Origin: Tamarix chinensis
Taxonomy: Eukaryota; Streptophyta; Magnoliopsida; Caryophyllales; Tamaricaceae
NCBI GenBank assembly: GCA_030549775.1
Contig: CM060174.1
Span: forward strand, 91,652,132 to 91,716,131
Reading direction: 5' to 3'
Length of the DNA: 64,000 bases
The notes under the pieces were generated by a model. It had not been told where the DNA came from. It saw nothing but the letters and a program-made list of their open reading frames with translations, and did no database searches. Positions 37,550-50,200 of this stretch are shown here, one piece after another (the stretch's first letter is position 1; each line of letters begins with the position of its first letter). A program made the position numbers and the translations under genes.

Positions 37550-39297
37550 TGGATAATTGCTACATAAGTTATTTAAAGATATCGTTCTTTACGTTGGTGC
37601 TGAAAATGTTATGCATATGGTGATTGATAATGCTTCGAATTATGTTGCTGTTGGAAGGTTGTTAGAATATGAGTTTAAGTCACTTTATTGGTCTCCTTGT
37701 GCTACACATTGTGTTAATTTGATGCTTGAAGATATGGATAATTTAGATGAGGTGGAAGACATTGTCAAGCATGCCTCAAAAATAACTAAGTATATTTATA
37801 ATCATTGTTATGCATTGCATTTGATGAGGAAGTTTACGGAAGGAAGAGAGATCATTAGTCCAGCTCCTACTCGGTTTGCTACTGATTTTATTGCTTTGCA
37901 AAGTATTTTGACACATAAGAATGCTCTTAGGGCGATGGTTGTGTCTAGGGAGTGAACCTCTTGTACTTATGCTAAAGATAAGGAGGGTAAGAAGTTTGTG
38001 AAGAATGTGTTGGATACCATATTTTGGAAGGAGTGTGCTATAATTGTGCAACTTACCAAACCTCTTGTACATATTTTGCTATTGGTGGATAGTGGAGAGA
38101 AACCATGTATGTGTTAATTGTATCAAGCATTTCACAAGGCTAGAGATGATATGGTTGCTAGATTTCATAGGAGAAAGAAAAGGGTGGAACCTTATCTTCA
38201 AATTATTTCTTCTCGTTGGGATAATCAACTCTCAAAGAACTTACATGCAGCTGGTTATTGGTCTAATCCTCGTTTCCACTAATCATCTAAAATTTCTCAA
38301 CATCAAAGTACCATGTCTTCTATTATTAATGTCATTGAGAGATATGCAAATAGATTTCACATTAGGTCAAAATTAATGAGGGGGATGATTTCTTTTAGAA
38401 AAGTAGAAGGTGATTTTAGAAGATGGTCTGTTGTACAAGATCATTGTATTTTTACTCCAGGTATGATTTTGCTACTTATTTCAAAGTATTATCAAAATTT
38501 TATATCTATTTACATTTTTTTATTTTGTTTGGTAAATTATTATAATGATTTTGTAGATGAATGGTGGGCATTATATATATGTGGTACTCCAAATCTACAA
38601 AAGCTTGCCATTCGTGTTTTAAGCCAAACTTCTAGTGCTTATGGTTGTGAAAAAAATTGGAGTATATTTGAGCATATCCATTAGAAGAAAAGAAATAGAC
38701 TTGAGTACCAAAGACTCAATAATTTAGTCTTTGTGCACTCTAACGTGAAATTGCAACAAATGTATGAATTTAATTTGTTGTTATCTTACTATTGTAAATT
38801 ATGTCTAAAGTTATTTATTTTATATGATCATATTACCAAGCTTGTCTAATTTTATTTTCTTTTGTATAGAAATCAATTTAAGATAAGTTATGACCCAATT
38901 AATTTTGAAGAGTTTGATGCAATAGGCTCTTGGATTTTTATGGATGAACCATCTAACTTGCATAACGAAGAGCTTGAGTTGCTTAGAAATGAATAAGCTT
39001 CTGTCACTATTCAAAACAATCCTAGTGAGGGTATGAAGCTCATAACTTTTTATTGCTTATATAAATTGATATAATAATTTAATTAATTATTCTTATTCCA
39101 TTTTTGTAGACATATTGGATGAGTTTGATGGAAATGAAGATGATAAAGTTGATGGGGAGAGCAGAGATGATGATGATGAAGATAATCACATGTATGAAAA
39201 TGTTATTCCTATATTTTCTAACGTTGGAGATGATATTGATAATCTAAAGGATTGGATGAGTAGCTTTTTGATCAAACTATTTAATTTATCTAATTGA
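37550..39297 (+). pseudogene. hAT transposase (DUF659 and C-terminal dimerisation parts), broken
   Basis: The enzyme would cut and paste its own hAT element. In one frame from 37557 the sequence gives the DUF659-like core with VIDNASNYVAVGRLLE, SPCATHCVNLMLEDM and a SPAPTRFATDF block. A stop at 37953 and another near 38115 interrupt it, after which the same frame continues (KARDDMVARF, IINVIERYANRF). An intron (GT at about 38461, AG before 38557) leads to the hAT dimerisation motif WWALYICGTPNLQKLAIRVL, with SSAYGCEKNWSIFEHIH after it. Two further short exons follow, at about 38870-39030 and 39110-39297, the last rich in Asp/Glu. The BED finger and N-terminal half are absent, so the copy is both truncated and mutated. 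Confidence 0.9.
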
Positions 39298-39682
39298 ATT
39301 ATAACTTCTAAACTAATGTGTTTTATTTTAAGTTATTTATGAATATGTAAGAGACTTGATGTTAGATTATGTTATTTTGTAATTGTATTTGATATGTAAG
39401 AAACTTTTAATATGGAATTATATTATTTTATGATCTTATATGAATATGTAATGATCATTTTATGATGAAATATATTATTTGGTGATTTATGATATCTAAT
39501 ATTAAATGTTAAATACTTAAACAATATTTTTAAACAAATACAGATAGATTTGACTTCAATTGAGTGAACCAGTTGCACTACTGGTTTGACCAGTTCGAAC
39601 CACTGGTCCGACCACTAAATTAGTGAACCAGTAATTCGACTGGTTCAATGACCGGTCTAGCGTTTAAAACTATGGTTTCTAC

Positions 39683-40495
39683 CAAAGGAGGAAGGAAGGA
39701 AATGTGCGGTGTTAATTCATGACCAGGAACTTTGTAATTGGGTTAACCACTAAATGAGGGATATAGCTAACAATTGATTGCCATTTTTTTTTCATATAGT
39801 AAATGATTGGATTTTCAAATAAAAGCCCCGTATAACTAAGAGCATTTAAAGCTAAGGGTTTAAAATTAATATTGATTTTATTTTTACATGGTCATCTAAG
39901 TTCCGTATTATAAACAACATTTTCAATAAGTATACAATTTTTTTTTGTTTTTTTACCTAGGTACATCTTACATGGTACTAGTACACCTAGATATATCATA
40001 TAAATTGATTCCTAATTTAATGATGGATTTTTGGAGTTAGTTGTGGTTGTAACTTTTTATTTATTTTATTACTAATTCTATAATAATGGAGGAATATCAC
40101 AACATAAAAATATTCAAAAATATTATCAATTATAATATTTTTTAATATCCTTTCAATATCACCATTGAATATATGAAGAAATATCTTATATTTTATAGTC
40201 AAATATATTATACAAAAATGTTTAATAGCTTGGACAAAAAAAAATTAGATCCTTGTATCATATATACATCATTAAAATCAATGAAGAGGCAAACTTTTTC
40301 GATCTCTTATAAAAAATAGAATCGAATTTTTAGGTCATTTGTCGATGATGTCCTTCATCATTTGCTTTTTTGGTGCGATGATCGTCGAAACTCGCCCTCT
40401 CCAAACAGCCCAAGCCCCTAAAATTCTTGCTCCATTTTCTGTCCAGCTAAAACCCTCCTAAAACCTTCACCGACGGTAAAGTAAAATTCCGGGAT
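39683..40495. other. Upstream region of the oligopeptidase gene
   Basis: Host DNA between the hAT element and the start codon. The last 120 bases are less AT-rich and probably are the 5' untranslated region. No distinctive promoter element was recognised. Confidence 0.4.
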
Positions 40496-43400
40496 ATGCG
40501 TCATCTTGTTGCTGTCCTAAGAAATCGGCGGCGACTTCTCCTCTACTCGCCTGAAAAAGCTTCAGTATTTCGCACCGCCTACTCGAAGGCTGAGAAATTA
40601 GCGAAGCCGAAGCCGCCACCTCCTCCTTCGCCGCCGAAACCACCCAAGAAGCCAGAAAGATTCACGCTTCATGATGACACATGGGAGGATCCTTACAGTT
40701 GGATGTCGAAGTTGAACGATAAGGTGGCAATGAGACATATGGATGTGTATATGGAGCAAGAAGAGAAGTATACTGAAGCTGTGATGTTGGATACTGAACG
40801 GTTGCAGGCTAAATTGCAAAAGGAAATGGCGTCTCGAATGGCTATCGACCTCTCCACTCCTCCTGTTCGATGGGGGCCTTGGTCTCTCTCTCTCACTCTG
40901 TCATTTACTTGTTCTGTATGCTAATATGCCATTGTCCACTTCCCCTCTGTTCTTCCATCACAGTTCAAACTATTGGTTCAGAAAGGAATTTCGAAGAAAA
41001 AAAATTTGTGCCTATTTTGACCTAATTTTTATTAGTTGGTATGTCATACTAGCTATCTGATTTTGTACTTTCAGTTGTAAAAGCTAGTTTCAACAACTCT
41101 TTGGTAATATGAGCTGGATTTGTGCATATTGGCTTTTCACATTGCGCAAATGGTGGCTTAAAGTTCAATATATTTGATGTTGTTGCTATATTGATCGCCT
41201 CTCTGAATAATTGGTTTCTATATTGTCAAGGTGCATACAGGTTGTATTATAGGCGAGCTGAAGAAGGGAAGCAGTTTTCTGTACTATGTAGGCGGTTAGC
41301 TAGTTTGAATGAAGAATTCATTTCAAATAAATCTCCTTTTTCTGGGTTTGATTATGTTTCGGGACAGAAAATTGAACAGAAGCTGATTGATTTCAACAAA
41401 GAAGCTGAAAGATTTGGAGGTGGATTCTTTTACAGACTATCTGTAAAACTTACATGGTTCGATCCAATTGCTGACTGTTCTGCAATGTAATTCTTTCTAG
41501 GTTTTGCTTTTGAGGAATTATCAGAAGTGTCTCCAGATCACCGTTATATTGCGTATACCATGTATGATAAAGATAATGATTTTTTCAAACTCTGCGTGAG
41601 AGATCTAAATATGGGCACGTTGCTGAGTAAGCCACAGGCTGATTGGGTTTCGAATTTAGCATGGGCAAAGAATGGGCAATCATTGTTTTATGTTGTGACC
41701 GATCACTATAAGAGACCTTGCAAGTATGTAACCATTTATTTCTTTTGTGTGAGTACTGAACTGTAAATATTTTCTATCCTTGCTTGTAAAGAGATATCAT
41801 TCATGTTTTCATTTCGTTAGGTTGTATTGTAGCATCCTTGGATCAAATGGTGATGATGTGTTGCTTCTAGACGAGCCAAATGAAAATGTTTATGTCAATA
41901 TTAGACACACTAAAGACTTCAATTTTGTCACTGTATTTATATTCTCTACTACCGCCTCCAAGGTAAGACCTCTTGATCAAATATAGTTAATTTCTTGCCT
42001 TCCTTCAATGTTGATTGTTGTCTCTGACTTTGTATTTTTCATATGTTTTAAGGTGTTTTTGATTGATTCAATCGATCCTTTGTCTGCAATGAAGCTAGTT
42101 TGGGAGGGAGACCCATTTGTTCATTGTATTGTTGAGCATCATAAAGCACACCTGTATCTGTTCACAGATGCTCCCAAAAATGGCCAACCTTCTGATAATC
42201 ATTATCTTCTCTGCTCTCCTGTTGAAGTTGGTTCAGGTCAGAGGTGCTGGAAGGTGTGTTAAATGTTCTTGGATGACTTAAAATCTCATTCTTTTTTTAG
42301 CGTGTTGTAATTTTAGAAAGAAATCCCTGACTATCATTTATGCTCACATATCAATTGATATGGGAATGATGTATTTTTCCTTCTAGTTTGTCCTATGATT
42401 GCATTGTTTGTTGCTTGTCGAAATTCTCTATCATTGAATTTTTAATTGTTTGCTTTTTGTGTTAATTTGGTACTGTTTCGTCATTCTATGCAGCCTGTGT
42501 TTACTGATGACTCGGATATGATAATTGATGATGTTGACTTTTGTGAATCTCACTTGGTGCTTTTTCTAAGGGAAGGTCAAAAGACTCAAAACCGTAAACT
42601 TTGCACAGTTGCCCTTCCTTTGCCTAATCACAAGGTAACCCTAGCTATTGATATCTAACATTTATTTGCTATTTGTCATCTCCCTGAAGTTCTGCTTTGG
42701 GCGTCCTCTTATATTGTGTTTAAGATCACATTGTTTCGTCTCTTTGGGTCTGTTATAAATAGTATTTCTAGATATAGGATCTGTTGGTGCCATTTATTTA
42801 TGAAGATCTATTGAAGTATAGTAGTAGAACATTTGGGGCTTAGATGGTTAGCTCCACCAAATGGAGAAAAACAGATTTATTTGTTACGAGTTATAGTGTT
42901 GATTAGAACTTTTGACTTTTCAAGATAGGAAACCTTCCTTTATACCATTTACAATCATTGTCAAATCAAAATTGGTAATTGTTACTTAGAACTTTTATAA
43001 CTTTTTGAGAGGTGTAACTTGCAATTAAACGTATATTAGCTCAGTGTATTTCCATCCGTGTTACAACATGAATAGGCTTCCATATATTCCTTCGGTAGTT
43101 GTAATTTATAGTGTGGCCATAGACGACATGTAATTTAAACCCTTTTGTTAATAAGCATCCATCATATAGATCATACTTGATAGAAACAATTAGAGCTGCA
43201 TGAAATGACAATCTCATGACATATAGGGAAGCAAAGAAATTATTGTTAATATATTAATCTCATCCCTAACAGTAAGAATTTAGCCACTCATCATGTATAT
43301 ATTAATTACACACGACATATACTAAGGTAGAAAAAGAAAAAAGACTGAAAACCAAAGGAAAAATGATTGAAGCGAGGTGGGTCGACGACCCTCGGATGAG

Positions 43401-46400
43401 GCCCGATTGACCACCGGTGGTTGATTTCGTCTTCTTTCTCCCGTGATCTCCTATGCTTGAATGATATTCAAAATTCAATGTTATTTTGTGCAAATTAAGG
43501 CACAGGATTAATAATTTAAGGGTGTATGAATATGAAATTGATAATTTCAGGGATCAATTGAAAGAATTAACCTACGAATTGAAGGAATTATGAAGATAGA
43601 TGAAGTTATGAATATGGTGAAATTCTAAATTAAAAATGCTATGATGGAGGTTAAATTGATGGAAGAAAATCATGTATGGAAGAATTGAATGAATTATGAA
43701 ATAATTGAATAATGGAAAGAATGGATTGACATAATTAATGGAGGTTGAAGGGTGGAAGTTGAATATGAATATGAATAACCCTAATTCTTGAATCTCAAAC
43801 GTGGAGGTTTTGTGATAAATTGGGATATAAGTTGATGATGTTTATATAGTTGATACAAAATTTGAAAAGATAAGGGGATGGCTTAGGTGCTCCAAACGTG
43901 CTTCAAAATGAGAGGCAGTTGACCGACTATCATAGGGTGAAAGTCAACATCTTTCGATTAATAGCTTCGACTACCAATGTGATTTTGACCATTCTCTGAT
44001 GTGATTCAGAAAAAGTGGTAAACATAAAACTTTTACCTCTTTTTCCTAGCTTTCTAACACAACTTGAATCACCTCAATTGGAGCTCAGATGAAAAAGTTA
44101 TGCTTATAATATCTAAGATTAGTTTTGTTATTTCGCGAGCTGATCCAATTTACCTTTTTGTTTGTTATTTTTTTTGGGTCATTATTGGTGCTAAATGAGG
44201 ACCTATGGTTTTACCAAAGGTTAAATTGACAAAGTATGAGGATTAACACTGTAAAAATCGGACATAGAATGCATCTGTCAATTTATTACCCTGCTCCCTT
44301 TGGTTCTTGGAAAGTTTAAGGAAGCAAAAGGAGGAATAAATTACTTTGTTTTTGTTTACCAAAGGAAAGGGGAGGGAAACTTAGTAAGGAATAAAAATCT
44401 TGAATATTTGCTATTTTATTTTCCTCAAATTCTTGTGGAATGTTTGAAAGATTTTATTTTATATTTTTCACTCTTGGAAGTTCCGAAAAACAAATGGAGC
44501 CTAAGTATGTCTCTGTTATTTCTGCTATTGAGCATCTAATTATCATTTTTTCCCTACCCTTGTCAGGATGCAGTTCATTTGAGGGAACTTGGACCTCGTT
44601 TCTTACCTCTACCCAAATATGTATCTGAAATATCATCTGGACCTAATTATGACTTCTACTCTTCAACGATGCGCTTTACAATATCATCTCCAGTGGTATG
44701 AAGCTTTCATATTCATGCATCCTTATATTTTTCTCTTGCCTTTTGAATTATTTATTGGCCTTTTGCACTGCTGGCTAGGTTTACGCCTGATGTTCCTTCA
44801 CTTGTTGCTCTCGTTGTGTTAGTCTAAAGTTCTTTATGATATTTGTCTATATATCATTAATGCTTCATTTGAGGGCATACACGTTACTTGTATTTCTCTC
44901 TCTATCTCTCAGATGCCCGATGCAGTTGTTGATTATAATTTATCCAATGGTAGCTGGAGTATCATTCAACAACAGAATTTGCTGTATGAGAGAACCAAGG
45001 TTCTATACGGAAAGGCTTCCTGTTCAGTTAGCGATGTGAAATTACAAGACTCTAAGAGTTCTGTTGCATCAAACAATAAAGATCTTGAAGATAGCAACTC
45101 ATGGAATGAACTGTCTGAATTTTATGCATGCGAACGCTATGATGTCTCTTCGCATGATGGAGTGATGGTACCTTTGACAATTGTGTATGCTCGTAGAAGT
45201 AAAAAAGAGAACCAAAATCCTGTGTTACTTCATGGGCATGGAGCTTATGGTGAACAATTGGACAAACGTTGGCGCAGTGAGCTTAAAAGCCTTCTTGATC
45301 GTGGTTGGATAGTCGCATATGCTGATGTTAGGTACATACTAGCTTCATGGTGATTGATTAGTAATGTTTTTGGAAAAAAGTGCTTTACCACTATATGATA
45401 GTAATGCTGCATTTATTGAATTCATTCATGGCAATCAAGAGTCTTTAGTACAGCATGACAGCAAATTAGGTATTGTAACATATTGTTCTTCTTCTTCTTC
45501 TTTTTTGTTTTTTTGGTTCTTTCAGAGGAGGAGGTGGCTTGGGTAGAAAATGGCATCATGATGGAAGAAGCAATAAGAAGCATAACTCTGTGCAGGACTT
45601 TATCCATTGTGCTAAATTTCTTGTGGATAAAAAAATTGTGCATGAAAACAAGCTTGCTGGCTGGGGATATAGTGCAGGTGGGCTTTTGGTTGCTTCAGCG
45701 ATAAATACTTGTCCAGACTTATTTCGTGCTGCAGTTTTGAAGGTGATTATTATAACTCCATTCTGCTTGGCCTTCAGTTGTACCAATCCTTGATATATTT
45801 TCTTCTTATATATTGCTTGGTAGTGTATACTTGTTCTTTCTTTGCTTTTGAGGTGGGCAGGGATAGCTTTTTATGTTTTATCTTTCCTGGTACTAATGTC
45901 TGTCCTTACAGTTGTCACGGTTTCATCAGCGATGTGGACTTCTAGGGGAAAGTTGCTTGCTGTTTTTGATGATGTGTTGATGTAGAACCGGGAGAAGAAA
46001 AGAGATTAGAGGGAAGAGGGAGAAGGAGAAGAGAGGGACTGACAGGAAGGAAGGGAAGCAGTGGAATAGAAGACAGAAGAATTTATTATTAATCTTCAAT
46101 CAATGCTTGTTAGAATCTGAATACAATGGGTATTGGGCTAATGTTCAAATACTAGTTAGAGGACTAAAGGATAAAACTGAAATTTAAAAGATAAAAGTAA
46201 TAATAAGATAAGTTACTGATAAAAACAGAAAAGATAATTGCTAAATAACAATTCCTAAAAATTTATCTCCTCCTACTAAAATATTTCAGTCATATCTACC
46301 ATCCTTAGCTAAAGAACTTGACTTCGGAGAGTTTGACTTTGGTGAGTTTGACTATAGATACTCCTCCAAAAGTGCAGGATCAATCGCTTTTAACTTATCT

Positions 46401-47211
46401 TCACTGATCCAAGTGGCTTTAATTTTTGGATCCTTCCACCAAATAAGGTAGTGTTGGAATCATATATATACGCAGTAATAGAATTTACGAGGTAATGAAA
46501 TAAATTAATCAAAGCTGCAGAAAAAAAATACTTATCAAATGTTGATGTGCCACGAAAATAATTGCTGCCTTGAAGCGAATTACGGTTGAACCGTCGATGT
46601 AATTCTGTACGCCTGTTTGCCCCAAGGTTAGCACAACGATCCTCCAATTTCTTACACTCAAGATTGAAGAGTATGGAAATTGCAGAATTTTGCCCAAACA
46701 AAGAGACAAATATAGTGTAGGAGTGCGCGGCTTTTAGCATATGAAAACTGTTACAAAAGACAAAAATATATAGCACAAGACTGCACTCTACCACAACCCC
46801 AATCCTTTTGAAGTGGTCTACTAGGTGCCTGATTGTGAGAAAAAATGTTCAATAGATGGAGAAAAAATAGGAACCGTAAAGACTAAGTAAACAGAGAAGA
46901 GAAAACATAATAAAAATTTAATGTTGGGCTCGGGTCTTCAGGAACCTTAACCCACCCACTCAAATAAGGCCAACCCGTACTAGTCGGCCGATTGGATGGC
47001 AGTGGCGGGCATATGCGTGTGTGATATTAGGTCCAACCCATCACCACTACAAAACAACCCATGCTAATTAACTCAAACACTAAGGTGGGTAGAAGAGTAT
47101 ATAAATTGAGAAAAATTCTTCCTTCCCACCAATGTGGGGCAAAGAAAAACTCTCAAGAAGAGAGAAAATACTAACTATTGTGTTATTGTCCAACAATCCT
47201 CCATTAAGGGC

Positions 47212-47244
<33 letters not shown>

Positions 47245-50200
47245 CTAGGTGAAGAAGGTATAATATTTAAGTGTCAATGTCACAAGGATTGAATTGATAT
47301 ATAGTAAAGTGGGGCAACAATTGTGTCTAAGAACTGAATGAGTCTTGAACTACCTTGACTTCGATTGAGAACCCCACAACACATGTCTAACTTAGAATTC
47401 TACGACTTCTGTGATAATAAATAAGTAAGCGCATTTATCTAGGTGAATTCATCAAGTGCGTCTCACAAGTACTACCATACAAGGCTATGGATTCATAAAG
47501 AGCATAACAATGCTCAGTCTTCATTATGTCGAATGGTGGGTTCATTAAGTCCTTCTCACTAGGACCACCTAATATAGGGTTATGAACTCATTTAGAGACT
47601 AAGCTTTGCCTAATAAAGCACCACCACTTGCCATAGGGATGGTAATGTAGTGCAATAGAGTAATCTTATGGTTTCGTTTGATTACAAGTGTATCCACCAT
47701 ACTTTTCTCAACTCAAAGGCTTAAGCCCCACCTTTCTCGATGATTTGAGGATAGCTCTCCTTGTTAGACCATTTGTAAGATCTGCTAAATTTCTCTCTAA
47801 TCTGACAAATTCTACCGTTCCTTAACAGTTATCTTACATAACTATATCTTACACGAATGTGTCTCCTTTACCATTATACATACCGTTCTTGTCAACACTA
47901 ATAGTTGCCTGTGAATCACAATGCAAAAAGACTAACACATTTGGTTTCCGCCACGATGACACATTGACCAACAAGTTCCTCAAATATTTTGTCTCTTGAC
48001 TAGCTAACTCAAGGACAATAAACTCGGACTCCATCATAGACCGAGTAATTAAAAGTCTACTTGCAAACTTTCATGAAACAACTTCCCCTGGTGGAACTAA
48101 CCTCATCATTATCGAAAATCCAATTAGCATCAGTAAATCCTTCTAACACAGCAGGAAATTTACAAGAATGCAAACACCAATCTTTAGTATCTAAACAAAC
48201 AATGAAGTACCAGTCTAATGATCTTTATCTGGGTTGTGAGTTTGTTGACTTAGTTAGCTCACAACATATGTAATGTTAGGTCTAGTACATTTCATGAGGA
48301 ACATCACACTACCTATGATTTTAGTATATTCTTCTTGAGAAATACTAGAACCTTGGTTTTTTTTCAAATGAATGCTAGGATTATAGGGAGTTTTCACAAG
48401 CAATTTTAATATTGTATCAACATAGTATGACCGACTCAAGAAAAAACCATTTTCAGTTTTTCTCATTTTAATACCAAGAATTATCCTTCATATCGATGTG
48501 AGAATATAAAAATGATTTGGTTTCATTGACCGTAGTCACATTAGTATCAAGAATCATCATGTCATCAACATATAACCATATAATCACACAATCATGTCCA
48601 AACATCTTGGAGTAAATATAAGAATCGAATCCATTTGCCACATAACCATCACTCACTAAAGTTTGGTCAAATTTTTTATACCATTGTTTAGGAGCTTATT
48701 TAAGGCCATACAATGACTTTTTCAAACTGCAAACTTTATTCTTTTGACCCTTAACCACAACCTTCAGGCTGCTCCACATAATATTTTTTTTAATATCACC
48801 ATTTAAAAACGCAGTTTTAACATATATTTGATGAGCTAGAAGCCTAGAAGTCCATGGATAGCTGCCAAGGCGACTAAAGAATGTATAGCGGTAATCTTAG
48901 TTATAGGAGAATAAGTATAAAAAAGTCAACCTCTTTCTTTTGTTTATAACCCACAACAACTGATTAAGTTTTAAACTTATCTATGGTTCCACCGGTTCTC
49001 AATTTCCTTTTAAAGACACATTTACATTTACTTTGTTTACTCCCTCTCGGCTTGTCAATTAAATCCTATGTGTGATTATACATTATTGAATCTAACTCAT
49101 TTTTTATTGCTTCTTTCTGGAAACTAGCATTAGTTGAAGTTACTACTTCATTATATGATTTAGGATCCTTTTCAATAAAAAAGGCAGACACAAAGTTTTT
49201 ATTGATCCTATCTATATCATCATTCTCAGTAAGAAAAGCAGTCAAAAAATGAGGTCCAAAACTAGTTTTTATCTTATGTCTTTTGTTTCTCCTAGGTTCA
49301 TTAGAAACATCATCATTCACAACAACAGAGGGAGAATACATAGTTAAAGGCATAGGAGTAGGATTAGAAGAACTAGCAATATCATATGCATTCTTTTTGA
49401 TGGGAAATACATTTCCAAAGAACTTTGCATTTCTAGATTCGCAAATATAATGATCACTTAAGCATAAGAATCTATAAGGAACTGTTATGAGCATAACCAA
49501 TAAAAGCACAGTCAAATGTTTTAGTTCCCACATTAATCCTTCTAAAATCAGGTAAGCCAACCTTAGCTAGACATCCTTACACTTTTAAAATTTTTAGGTT
49601 AGGTGTAAAATTTTTCCACGGATCATAGGGTGTTTTATCTAGTTTTTTTTTTGAGAAACATAGTTTAAAATAAAACAAGCAAACAAAACAGCTTTCCCCC
49701 ACATATAGTATGGCATACCGGAACTCAAAAGCATAACATTCATTATTTCTTTAAGAGTTCTATTTTTCCTTTCGGCTATGTCATTTTGCTGTGACTATCA
49801 CAAACTACCTTCAGGAAGCTAGTTCCATATATCACCACCCCTGTTAGACCTAAGCCTTTTTATTTTACGGTCTGACTGTTTCTTGACTTTTGCTTTATAT
49901 TTTAAGAACATATTTTCAATATCATCTTTAGACGTAAGGAGGTAAACTTTAGAATATCTCGAGTAATCATCAATAAAGATCACATAGTACCATTTACCTT
50001 CTCTACTCGGTGTTTTTAAAATCTACGGACCCAATTCAAGTAGCTCATTTGTTCTGTTTGTGACATGTTTAAATGACTTTCTAGTAAACTTAGCTTCCGT
50101 ACAAATATGACACTTCTCATAATTACTGTCCACCACATTAATTAATTTCAAACTTTTAAGTTTTTTCAAGAAAGTTATATTTATATGTCCTAGCCTACCA

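Larger units (their letters stand above)
27799..39674 (+). mobile_element. Ac-like hAT transposon, host to nested LTRs C and D
   Basis: The left end CATAGTATTAAAAACCG and right end CGTTTAAAACTATG are imperfect inverted repeats, extended inward by ACTAGACCGG / CCGGTCTAG. A perfect 8-bp duplication GTTTCTAC flanks it (27791-27798 and 39675-39682). Both ends carry clusters of ACCGG/ACTGGTT motifs, the usual arrangement of hAT transposase binding sites. Without LTR C the element is about 3.0 kb. Its right half holds a damaged transposase; the BED zinc finger and N-terminal part are missing. Confidence 0.9.

Noticed and set aside
38044..38376. 110-codon ORF overlapping the hAT transposase
   Set aside because: It is in a different frame from the transposase, which continues across the same bases with hAT-type motifs; the ORF has none.
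44300..44539. 79-codon ORF in intron 6
   Set aside because: It covers the possible MITE and runs toward exon 7 in an unsupported frame; no domain.
46390..46794. 134-codon minus-strand ORF across the copia LTR
   Set aside because: It merges the gypsy chromodomain region with LTR sequence by chance; the LTR is noncoding.
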